DNA of 64,000 nucleotides from Streptomyces europaeiscabiei. Its GTDB lineage: Bacteria; Actinomycetota; Actinomycetes; Streptomycetales; Streptomycetaceae. A program made the position numbers and the translations under genes. Under the pieces are notes generated by a model that had not been told where the DNA came from, ran no database searches, and saw only the letters and a program-made list of their open reading frames with translations. Position 1 is the stretch's first letter; each line of letters starts with the position of its first letter. Where the stretch lies: the NCBI RefSeq assembly GCF_001550375.1, contig NZ_LRTR01000688.1:49059-113058 (forward strand). The letters run 5' to 3'. This document shows positions 55,655 through 64,000 of the stretch, in pieces.

Positions 55655-57006
55655 CGCTGACTCCCTCGGAAACGGCGGACGTTGAAGACCATGGCGGGGA
55701 CGACGAGCAGCAGGAGCAGTACGCCGAGCGCGCTGCCGAGTCCCTGGTCGTTGCCGCCGCCGAACGACACCAGCCACATCTGGGTGGCCAGCACGGTGGC
55801 GTCCTCCTGCACGGGTCCGGGCGCGATGACGTACACAAGGTCGAAGACCTTCATCACGTTGATGACGAGGGTCACGAAGACCACGGTCAGTACGGGTGCC
55901 AGCAGCGGCACGGTGATCCGGCGGAACACCTGCCACTCGTTGGCGCCGTCCATGCGCGCCGCCTCCAGCGTGTCCCTCGGCAGCGTCGACAGGCCCGCGC
56001 CGATCAGCACCATCGCGAAGCCGGTCCAGATCCACAGGTACGCCCCGATGATCGCCGGGGTCACGAGCGCCGGGCCGAGCCAGGAGACGCCCTCGTAGGG
56101 CGGGGCGAAGTTCGAGCCGGGAAGCGTGACGGTGTACGAGCCCGCCTTCAGGCTCTGGAAGCGGAAGGAGCCGTCGGCCGCGGTGGTGGTGCTCGCGACC
56201 GTCTTCCCGTCGCGCACCGCCTCGACCTTCATCTCCGGCAGTCCGCTCTCCCGGCGGTCCACCGCGCCCTGCTTCCCTCCCCCACCGGGCGTGAAGTCCA
56301 GGTAGACGACGCCGCGCAGTTCGTCGCGGCCCGCCTCGCGTGCGGCGGCCGCGTGGGCGGGTTCCGCACCCTGGACGTCCTTGGGCGCGACGCCGACCAG
56401 GCCGAGAGCGAGCGTGTCACCGGGTGACACGCTCGTGGTCGTACGGTACGAGCCGTCGCCACCGGCGGTGAGGCCCTGGCCGTCACGGGCGCGGGCCGTG
56501 GGGTAGGAGGAGCTGCCCTGGAAGGCGTCGTGGATGCCGACCACCGCCGCGTTCAGGACGCCCTTGTCGGGGTCCTCGTCGTAGGCGAGCCGGAAGATGA
56601 TGCCGGCGGCCAGGAAGGAGACGGCCATGGGCATGAAGAGCAGCAGCTTGAACGCGGTGGCCCAGCGGATCTTCTCGACGAGCACGGCGAGGATCAGCCC
56701 CAGCCCCGTGAGCAGGGCGGGTGCCACGACGACCCAGACGGTGGTGTTGCGGACGGCTTTGAGGGTGGCCGGGTCGCGGAACATCTCGGTGTAGTTGGCG
56801 CCGCCCACGAACCGCGTCCCGGAGGCGTCGAAGAAGCTGCGGCCGACCGAGAACAGGACCGGGTAGAGGACGAGGGCGCCGAGCAGGAGCAGCGCGGGGA
56901 AGACGAAGAGGAGGGCGATGATCCTGCCCCGCCGCCGGGCGCGCCGCTGGGGGGCGGCGGTTTTGGCGGCGGGCGGACCGCCCACGTTCGTGAGCGTGGC
57001 GGTCAT
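55651..57006 (-). CDS. ABC sugar transporter permease, MalF type, with Ig-like extracellular insert
   Basis: 451 residues against about 300 for typical homologues. TM helices flank an insertion at about 160-308 after NAAVVGIHDAF. The insert contains SYRTTTSVSPGDTLALGLVGVAP and a carboxypeptidase-regulatory/SpaA-like Ig fold (MKVEAVRDGKTVASTTTAADGSFRFQSLKAGSYTVTLPG). The core resumes at VSWLGPALVTPAIIG, and the EAA loop EAARMDGANEWQVFRRITVP is intact. The insert lies in an outward loop between TM helices, analogous to the P2 loop of E. coli MalF. ATG 57006. Overlaps MalG by 4 bp. Confidence 0.92.
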   Translation of the reverse strand: MTATLTNVGGPPAAKTAAPQRRARRRGRIIALLFVFPALLLLGALVLYPVLFSVGRSFFDASGTRFVGGANYTEMFRDPATLKAVRNTTVWVVVAPALLTGLGLILAVLVEKIRWATAFKLLLFMPMAVSFLAAGIIFRLAYDEDPDKGVLNAAVVGIHDAFQGSSSYPTARARDGQGLTAGGDGSYRTTTSVSPGDTLALGLVGVAPKDVQGAEPAHAAAAREAGRDELRGVVYLDFTPGGGGKQGAVDRRESGLPEMKVEAVRDGKTVASTTTAADGSFRFQSLKAGSYTVTLPGSNFAPPYEGVSWLGPALVTPAIIGAYLWIWTGFAMVLIGAGLSTLPRDTLEAARMDGANEWQVFRRITVPLLAPVLTVVFVTLVINVMKVFDLVYVIAPGPVQEDATVLATQMWLVSFGGGNDQGLGSALGVLLLLLVVPAMVFNVRRFRGSQR

Positions 57007-57011
57007 CGCGG

Positions 57012-58340
57012 TCAGTCCTTGTAGGCCTTGGCCGCGGCGGTCTCCAGCTGCGCCGCGGTCGCCTTCGGGTCGGACGGGTCGCGCAGGAAGTCCTGGAGGA
57101 TCTTCCACTCCCCCGCGCCCTTGGTGCCGCCGAACGAGGCCGGGGCCTGGTCGGACATGTCGAAGCGGACCGAGTCCCCGGCGGCTATGAGGGACTTGGC
57201 GGTGGTGCGGGTGACGTCGTCGCCGTAGGAGGTGAGGTCGAGCTTCTTGTTCGGGGAGAGGAAGCCCCCCGTCCCGGCCCATACGGCGGCGGCCTCGGGG
57301 GTGGCCAGGTACTCCAGGAGGGCCATGCCCGCCTTGGTGTCCTTGCCGTCCTTGAGGACGACGGCCGCGTCACCGCCGCTGACCACGGGCGCCTCGCCGC
57401 CGCCGACCGGCGGGAACGGGAAGAAGTCCGCGTCCTCGCCGATCTTCCGGCCGAACTGGTCCTTGGCGACGCCGGCGACGAAGTCGCCCTCGTAGACCAT
57501 GCCGGCCTCCGGCTCGGGTCCGAAGACCTTCTCGACGGAGCCGGGGAAGTCGGTGTTGAGGGCGCCCTTCTGCCCGCCCGCCAGAAGCTGCTTGTCCTGG
57601 AAGAGCTCGCCGAGGGTGGTGAGCGCGTCGACGACGCTCTGATCGGTCCACTTCAGCTTGTGGGCGGCGAGGGCGTCGTACTTCTCGGGGCCGGCCTGGG
57701 AGAGGTAGACGTTCTCGAACCAGTCGGTGAGTGTCCAGCCGTCCTGGCCCGCGACGGAGAAGGCGGCGAGGCCCGAGTCGGAGACGGTCCGTCCGGCCTT
57801 GAGCATCTCGTCGTACGTCTTCGGCGGCTGGACGCCGGCCTGGTCGAGGGCGTCGGGGCTGTACCAGACGGTCGACTTGTGGGCGGCCTTGAAGTACAGG
57901 CCGTAGAGGGTGCCGTCGACGCTGCCGTAGTCCTTCCACACGCTCGCGTAGTTGGCGCCGACGGACTTCTCGGTGGTCGCGGACAGAGGCTTGAGCCACC
58001 CGTTCCCGGCGAACTGCTGGAGCACGCCGACCTGCGGGACCATGACCACGTCGGGGGCGTTGCCGCCCTCGATCTTGCTGCCGACGACGGTGGAGACGTT
58101 GTCGCCGGTGGAGACGAACTGGGTCTTGGCGCCGGTCTTCTCGGTGAAGGCGTCCAGCACCTTCTGGAAGTTCTTCTGCTCACTGCCGGACCAGACACCG
58201 GCCACGGAGACGGTCTGACCGCTGAGCGCCTTGTCGCCGCCGCCCGCGGAGACGGGGTCGCCGCCTCCGCAGGCGGTCGCGCCGAGTGTCAGGGCGAGGG
58301 CGGTACAGCCCGTGAGCAGGGGGGTACGTCGTCGCATCAT
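57012..58340 (-). CDS. Alpha-glucoside ABC substrate-binding lipoprotein
   Basis: 442 residues. Lipobox ALTLGATACG (Cys at about 24). CUT1-type binding protein: SVAGVWSGSEQKNFQKVLDAFTEKTGAKTQFV, GNAPDVVMVPQVGVLQQFAGNGWLKPL, PVVSGGDAAVVLKDG and a C-terminal LEYLATPEAAAVWAGTGGFLSPN. ATG 58340 (ATG 58337 next) follows AAGGGA. It is the first gene of the lipoprotein-MalF-MalG operon (gap 5 bp to MalF) and is preceded by GH13. Confidence 0.93.
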   Translation of the reverse strand: MMRRRTPLLTGCTALALTLGATACGGGDPVSAGGGDKALSGQTVSVAGVWSGSEQKNFQKVLDAFTEKTGAKTQFVSTGDNVSTVVGSKIEGGNAPDVVMVPQVGVLQQFAGNGWLKPLSATTEKSVGANYASVWKDYGSVDGTLYGLYFKAAHKSTVWYSPDALDQAGVQPPKTYDEMLKAGRTVSDSGLAAFSVAGQDGWTLTDWFENVYLSQAGPEKYDALAAHKLKWTDQSVVDALTTLGELFQDKQLLAGGQKGALNTDFPGSVEKVFGPEPEAGMVYEGDFVAGVAKDQFGRKIGEDADFFPFPPVGGGEAPVVSGGDAAVVLKDGKDTKAGMALLEYLATPEAAAVWAGTGGFLSPNKKLDLTSYGDDVTRTTAKSLIAAGDSVRFDMSDQAPASFGGTKGAGEWKILQDFLRDPSDPKATAAQLETAAAKAYKD

Positions 58341-58402
58341 CGTTGATGTCCCTTCGGGGAGGGTGATTGACGGGGTGGGGAGGTGTGGGGCGGTGTGGGG
58401 CT

Positions 58403-60049
<1,647 letters not shown>

Positions 60050-60086
60050 CCGTTGACCTGTCTGTGCGAGCTGACGGTTATGCATG

Positions 60087-60118
60087 CATGTTAGGTAGAC
60101 ATGTCGCGGAGGTGTCAA
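60087..60118 (-). promoter_or_regulatory. Promoter and operator of the GH13-transport operon
   Basis: On the minus strand, -35 TTGACA (60113-60118) is followed after 19 bp by TAACAT. The -10 overlaps the element TACCTAACATG (60087-60097), also found at 60202-60212 and, as a near-perfect palindrome, at 61569-61583. Confidence 0.6.
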
Positions 60119-60200
60119 CGAGTAGACGCAAGCTACTGCGGAGTTGGCCAGCCAAATACAGACTTAATGGGGCATCACGACGCGACATGAGATGGTCGCG

Positions 60201-60215
60201 TTACCTAACATGTAA
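60201..60215. promoter_or_regulatory. Second operator-like element, TTACCTAACATGTAA
   Basis: A 15-bp element with inverted TTAC/GTAA ends and the core TACCTAACATG identical to the site at 60087-60097, 115 bp away. It lies between the upstream binding-protein gene and the GH13 promoter. Confidence 0.6.
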
Positions 60216-60246
60216 GTAGGTGGGCCCAGAGGAACAGGGAGAAGGA

Positions 60247-61512
60247 CTAGCCCCGGGAGATCGCCGCGAGCTCGCGGGCCAGTCGTCGCGCCGCCGACCG
60301 GGGCGACTGCCGCCCGGTCATCGCATCGTGGACGACCGCCTGTACGACCATGCTGACCTGGTCGTAGCGCGGGCTCTCGGGGCGCGGTGCGGCTGCGAGG
60401 ACGCTCGCGCGCAGGGTCGGCAGGTACGGGAACTCCCGCACCAGTTCCGGGTCCCCGTACAGCTCCGCGCGTACGGGAGGCAGCGCGCCCCGGGTGAGGA
60501 CCTTCCGCTGGACGGGCTCGCTGGTGAGGTACGCGATCAGGCGCGCGGCGGTGTCGGGGTGCTCGGCGTGCGCGTTGACCGCCAGGTTGGAGCCGCCCAG
60601 CACACTGGTTCCGGGCCCGTCCGGACCCGGCAGCGGTACGGCGCCGATCTTCCCGGCGACCACGGAGCCCTCGGCGGAGGCACTGACGTACGCGTAGGGC
60701 CAGTTGCGCAGGAAGAGCAGCCTGCCGTCCTGGAAGGCCTGCTTGGACTCCTCCTCCTTGTACTCCAGCGCCTCCTTGGATATCCAGCCCTCACGTACGC
60801 CGCGGGCGAGGAACCCGATGCCCTCGCGGGCGGCCGAGCCGACGGTGACGCGTTCGCCCTCGTCACCGAGGATCGTGCCGCCGGCCGAGTACACGGCCTC
60901 GGCCGCGTTGACGGTGAGGCCCTCGTAGGGCAGGAACTGGCCCGCGTAGCCGTCGAGTCCGTGCCTGGGCGCGACGGTCTTCGCGTAACGCTCCAGTTCG
61001 GCCCAGGTGCGGGGCGGCGGGACGCCTTCCTCGGCGAGGACGTCCTTGCGGTAGAGGAGCAGGCCGGCGTTGGTGACGTACGGGACCGCGTACAGCTGTC
61101 CGTCGTACGTCGCCGTGTCCACGACCGGCGGGAGGAAGCTGTTCAGCGGGAAGCGGTTCCTCGGCAGCGGGCGGATCCAGCCGGCGGCGGCGAACTCCGA
61201 GGTCCAGGTGACGTCGATGTTGAGCACGTCGAAACGGCCGCGTTCACCCCCGCGCAGATCGGTGATCATCTGGGCGCGGGTCTCGTCGGCGGAGTCCGGC
61301 AGCTCGACGAGGGTGACCTTCTCCCCGGGGTGTGCGCGGTTCCAGCCCGCGAGGAGCGGGCCGAGATAGCCGGTGAGGTCGCCCGCGGTGGCGAGGGTCA
61401 GCGGTCCACGGCCCTTCAGTCCGCCGTCGGCCTGAGCGCCGTACGCCCCGTAACCGGCCAGAACGACCGCGAGGACGAGAAGGCCCCTACCGGCGGCGCG
61501 CATCCACCGCAT
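60247..61512 (-). CDS. Second sugar ABC substrate-binding protein
   Basis: 421 residues. Hydrophobic N-terminus (GLLVLAVVLAGYGAYGA) without a lipobox Cys, so it may be anchored by an uncleaved helix or secreted. Core features are GDLTGYLGPLLAGWNRAHPGEKVTLVEL, RGRFDVLNIDVTWTSEFAAAGWI, AVPYVTNAGLLLYRKDVLAEEGV and PGTSVLGGSNLAVNAHAEHP, a CUT1 maltose/trehalose-type binder. ATG 61512 follows GGGAGGAACC. It is upstream of GH13 on the same strand; its promoter region holds the palindrome at 61569-61583. Confidence 0.9.
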   Translation of the reverse strand: MRWMRAAGRGLLVLAVVLAGYGAYGAQADGGLKGRGPLTLATAGDLTGYLGPLLAGWNRAHPGEKVTLVELPDSADETRAQMITDLRGGERGRFDVLNIDVTWTSEFAAAGWIRPLPRNRFPLNSFLPPVVDTATYDGQLYAVPYVTNAGLLLYRKDVLAEEGVPPPRTWAELERYAKTVAPRHGLDGYAGQFLPYEGLTVNAAEAVYSAGGTILGDEGERVTVGSAAREGIGFLARGVREGWISKEALEYKEEESKQAFQDGRLLFLRNWPYAYVSASAEGSVVAGKIGAVPLPGPDGPGTSVLGGSNLAVNAHAEHPDTAARLIAYLTSEPVQRKVLTRGALPPVRAELYGDPELVREFPYLPTLRASVLAAAPRPESPRYDQVSMVVQAVVHDAMTGRQSPRSAARRLARELAAISRG

Positions 61513-61568
61513 AGGTTCCTCCCTGTACACCGGCACCGGGCACCTTCGCCCGGAGTCAGAGGCCATGT

Positions 61569-61583
61569 ATACCTGTTAGGTAT
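61569..61583. promoter_or_regulatory. Palindromic operator in the binding-protein/PadR divergent region
   Basis: ATACCTGTTAGGTAT is a perfect ATACCT/AGGTAT inverted repeat with a GTT centre. Its complement aligns with the other two sites (TACCTAACA[T/G]G). It lies 57 bp upstream of the binding-protein start and 54 bp upstream of the PadR start. Confidence 0.65.
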
Positions 61584-61636
61584 GGGCGATACTAGGGCCT
61601 GGAACACAATACGAGGCTGCGAGGAGGACAGCTCGA

Positions 61637-62155
61637 GTGCGCCTGCCCCTCCTGGCCCTGCTGGCGCGCGGCCCGGCCCATGGCTACGAGCTCAAAGGGG
61701 ACCTTGAGCAACTCCTGGGCGCCGCGTACCCTCAGCCGAACATCGGCCAGATCTATGTGACCCTCGGCCGCCTCGAGAAGTCGGGACTGATCGAGGGCGA
61801 GGAGGTCGAGCAGTCGAGCCGGCCCAACAAGAAGATCTACCACCTCACCGATGCCGGGCAGGAGGCGCTGCGCGCCTGGTTCGAGGAGACGGCGGACGAG
61901 CCGCGGGTCCGGGACGAGTTCTTCATGAAGCTCGCGCTCGCCCAGCAGACCGGACTGGCCGACCAGATCGCCCTGATCAACAAACAACGGCGCCACTATC
62001 TGAACACCATGCGCAACCTGTCGAAGCTCTCCACGGCCGAGAACAACCGGGACAACCGCATCTCCCGGCTGCTGATCGAGGGTGCCATGCTGCACCTCCA
62101 GGCCGACCTCGACTGGCTGGAGCGCTGCCAGGAGGAACTGGAGGAGCCCCGGTGA
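61637..62155 (+). CDS. PadR-family transcriptional regulator
   Basis: 172 residues. Winged HTH: LLALLARGPAHGYELKGDLEQLLG, PNIGQIYVTLGRLEKSGLIEGEEVEQSSRPNKKIYHLTDAG, then a C-terminal helical dimerisation region (Vir_act_alpha_C type). GTG 61637 follows GAGGAGG at 9 nt. Its TGA overlaps the ABC ATPase start by 4 bp. It probably represses its own exporter operon via the palindrome at 61569; the ligand is likely an exported compound. Confidence 0.92.
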   Translation: MRLPLLALLARGPAHGYELKGDLEQLLGAAYPQPNIGQIYVTLGRLEKSGLIEGEEVEQSSRPNKKIYHLTDAGQEALRAWFEETADEPRVRDEFFMKLALAQQTGLADQIALINKQRRHYLNTMRNLSKLSTAENNRDNRISRLLIEGAMLHLQADLDWLERCQEELEEPR

Positions 62156-62898
62156 GCGACGCCCCCATTCCTGTGCTGCGGGCCGAGAACCTCGTCAAGA
62201 CCCACCACGGACAGGGCGCGCCCGCCCACGCCGTACGCGGAGTGGACCTGTGCGTGCGGCCCGGCGAGTTCGTGGCCGTGACCGGTCCGTCCGGCGCGGG
62301 CAAGTCGACGCTGCTGCATCTGCTCGGCGGACTGCAGCGGCCGGACAGCGGCAGCATCTGGCTGGACGGCGAGCGCACGGACGCCTACAGCGAGGCGCGA
62401 TGGGCCGTCGAGCGTCGCCGCCGTATCGGCATCGTCTTCCAGTTCTTCAACCTGGTCTCCAACCTGTCGGTCGCCGACAACGTGGAACTGCCCGCGCTGC
62501 TCGCCGGAGTCTCCGCCAAGCGGGCGCGCGCCGAACGTGAGGAGCTGCTGGCCGAGCTGGGACTCACGGGCAAGGAACGGAGCATGCCGGGCGAACTCTC
62601 CGGCGGCGAGCAGCAGCGGGTCGCCCTCGCCAGGGCCCTGGTCAACCGTCCACCGCTGCTGCTGGCCGACGAGCCCGCGGGCAGCCTGGACAGCAAGGGC
62701 ACCCGCGAGGTGACGCGGGTGTTGTCCCGTTTCCACCAGCGTGGTCAGACGATCATCCTGGTCACGCACGACGCACGACTGGCGAGTGCGGCCGACCGGG
62801 TCATCAGCTTCTTCGACGGCCGCATGGCCGACGACGTCGAGCTGGACGGCACACCGGCCGGCGCGGGGGTACCCGCCGTGCTGGAGCTGAAGGACTGA
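62152..62898 (+). CDS. ABC exporter ATP-binding protein (LolD/MacB type)
   Basis: 248 residues. Walker A GPSGAGKS, Q-loop FQFFNL, signature LSGGEQQR, Walker B LLLADEP, H-loop VTHD. The MacB/LolD-type SIWLDGERTD and NLVSNLSVADNV segments fit the FtsX-like partner encoded next. Starts at GTG overlapping the PadR stop (GTGA). Confidence 0.95.
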   Translation: MSDAPIPVLRAENLVKTHHGQGAPAHAVRGVDLCVRPGEFVAVTGPSGAGKSTLLHLLGGLQRPDSGSIWLDGERTDAYSEARWAVERRRRIGIVFQFFNLVSNLSVADNVELPALLAGVSAKRARAEREELLAELGLTGKERSMPGELSGGEQQRVALARALVNRPPLLLADEPAGSLDSKGTREVTRVLSRFHQRGQTIILVTHDARLASAADRVISFFDGRMADDVELDGTPAGAGVPAVLELKD

Positions 62899-62901
62899 CC
62901 G

Positions 62902-64000
62902 ATGCGAGCCACTTTGCGCTGGGCGCACTCGGACCTGCGGACCCATCGGGGCGAGGCGCTGTTCCTCGTCCTCGCCACCGCCGGCATCGTCACCTCCCTC
63001 CTGCTGGCGGCGGCGCTCTTCGGCTACGCGACCAACCCCTGGCAGCGCGTCTTCACGCAGTCCCGGGGCGCACACGTGTGGATCCACACCGCCCCCTCCG
63101 CCCAGGCATCCGAGCTCGCCGGGCTGGGCGGGCTGGAGGGCGTCGAGTCCGTCGCCGGCCCGTACCCCACCTCCGTCGGCACGGTCGCCTCCCGCGGCAC
63201 CCGTGCCTCGGTCGAGCTGCGGGGCATGGAGGAACGCCCCGCCACCGGCCGCCCCCTGCTCACCTCCGGTCGCTGGCTGGACCCCGGCAGGCCCGACGGG
63301 GTGGTGCTGGAGAGCAGCCTCGCCCGCGCGCTGCTCGCCGGGCCCGGCGACGTGCTGACCCTGACCGGCGACACCGCGACGCTGACCGTCCTGGGCGTCG
63401 CCGACAGCGCCGAGCCCGGCTACCGCAAGGGCGAGCGGCCGGGGCTGGTCTGGGTTGCGCCGACCGCCCTGCCGCACTCCGTGTCCGGCGACGGCCAGGT
63501 GATCGGGCTGCGGCTGACCGACCCCGCCGACACCGACTACGCCGTGCAGCGTGCCGTCACCCTCCTCGGTGCCGGTGCCGTCAGCGAGGTCTCCTCCTGG
63601 CAGCAGGCGCGGGCCGAGGCGCAGGGCGACGACCGGCTGCTCGGCCAGGTACTGGGACTCTTCGGGCTCGGCGCGCTGGTCGCCGCCGGGCTCGCCGTGC
63701 ACGGGGCGATCGACACCCGTGTCCGAGGACATCTGCGGGACATCTCGATCCTGAAGGCCATCGGTTTCACGCCGAGCCAGGTGGTGCGCGTCTTCCTGCT
63801 CCAGCACCTCGCCTACGCCCTGCTGGGAGCCGGGGCAGCGGCGGCGCTCATGCAGGCACTGGGCCCCCGGACGCCGGGGCGCCTCGGCGACGCGGTCGGT
63901 GTGTGGCAGGGGCTGCCGGGGCAGACGGTGGCTCTCGTCGCGGTGCCGGTGGCGGTGGCGCTGTTCATCGGGGCGACCACCGGGCTCGCGGCCTGGCGGG
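62902..64000 (+). CDS. FtsX-like ABC exporter permease (5' part)
   Basis: At least 366 residues before the window ends. TM1 about 18-42 (ALFLVLATAGIVTSLLLAAALFGYA), then a long MacB-like periplasmic domain (ESVAGPYPTSVGTVASRGTRASVELRG onward), and FtsX helices beginning GLFGLGALVAAGLAVHGAI and the RDISILKAIGFTPSQVVRVFLLQ motif. The ATG 62902 lies 3 bp after the ATPase stop. It forms one operon with PadR and the ATPase. Confidence 0.92.
   Translation, partial: MRATLRWAHSDLRTHRGEALFLVLATAGIVTSLLLAAALFGYATNPWQRVFTQSRGAHVWIHTAPSAQASELAGLGGLEGVESVAGPYPTSVGTVASRGTRASVELRGMEERPATGRPLLTSGRWLDPGRPDGVVLESSLARALLAGPGDVLTLTGDTATLTVLGVADSAEPGYRKGERPGLVWVAPTALPHSVSGDGQVIGLRLTDPADTDYAVQRAVTLLGAGAVSEVSSWQQARAEAQGDDRLLGQVLGLFGLGALVAAGLAVHGAIDTRVRGHLRDISILKAIGFTPSQVVRVFLLQHLAYALLGAGAAAALMQALGPRTPGRLGDAVGVWQGLPGQTVALVAVPVAVALFIGATTGLAAWR

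Noticed and set aside
58330..58345. TCATCGTTGA at the start of the alpha-glucoside binding-protein gene, resembling the fructan operator
   Set aside because: Only a single 10-base match that includes the doubled start codon; no second copy at 16-bp spacing.

Overview
This is a high-GC actinobacterial chromosome segment, almost certainly Streptomyces. Third codon positions are strongly GC-biased, GTG and TTG starts are common, and -10 boxes are of the TANNNT type. The gene families also fit: DUF5994, DUF5995, Rv1733c, WYL regulators, SpoIIE-type phosphatases and Tat-exported glycoside hydrolases with CBM2 or F5/8C modules. I see no rRNA, tRNA, CRISPR array or intact mobile element. There are several decayed gene fragments, among them two transposase remnants. 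This looks like an accessory, arm-like region rather than a conserved core.

Layout. (1) 1-4.8 kb is a fructan/fructose locus: a sugar-binding lipoprotein (cut by the window edge), a PfkB fructokinase and a secreted GH32 levanase. The lipoprotein and the levanase share a paired LacI-type operator. (2) 5-16.3 kb holds small secreted and membrane proteins, three DUF5994 paralogues, an autoregulated leaderless MarR gene followed by a MaoC hydratase, a TauE/SafE permease and a DUF5995 protein. (3) 16.8-22.2 kb has a large Tat-exported GH95 alpha-L-fucosidase and a membrane Ser/Thr kinase. (4) 22.2-26.4 kb is a cold/RNA-metabolism block: a CBS protein, a DEAD-box helicase and a cold-shock protein. 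(5) 26.4-34.6 kb has a fused FAD/Fe-S dehydrogenase, an ArsR regulator, a roadblock-like protein, a PLP-dependent lyase and many broken genes. (6) 34.7-37.2 kb is a PAS-GAF-PP2C-HATPase phosphatase. (7) 38.2-44 kb is a plant cell-wall module: a CE1 esterase with CBM2, a GH43 enzyme and a GH10-GH62 fusion, with a CGAAA/TTTCG element typical of xylanase promoters. (8) 44.2-46.4 kb is a WYL regulator divergent from an epoxide-hydrolase-like protein that lacks its catalytic residues. (9) 46.7-53.8 kb has a SecDF fusion, a NarL-type two-component system, two DksA/TraR zinc-finger proteins, a minimal actin-like protein and an Rv1733c-like membrane protein. (10) 53.9-54.7 kb is an SGNH hydrolase. (11) 54.8-61.5 kb is an alpha-glucoside uptake and hydrolysis cluster (two binding proteins, MalF, MalG, GH13). 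It shares an operator-like element with the divergent PadR gene at 61.6 kb, which heads an ABC exporter operon running off the window end.

Functional theme. Much of the window serves saprophytic polysaccharide use: levan or inulin, fucosylated glycans, feruloylated arabinoxylan and alpha-glucans, each with secreted enzymes and in some cases dedicated uptake and local regulators. A recurrent structural oddity is insertion of whole accessory domains inside other folds: the levanase (a module nested inside a copy of itself inside GH32), the fucosidase (two F5/8C modules inside the GH95 N-domain) and the MalF permease (an Ig-like module in an extracellular loop).

Limits. All assignments come from reading motifs by eye. 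Start codons were chosen from visible Shine-Dalgarno or promoter context. No database search was possible.
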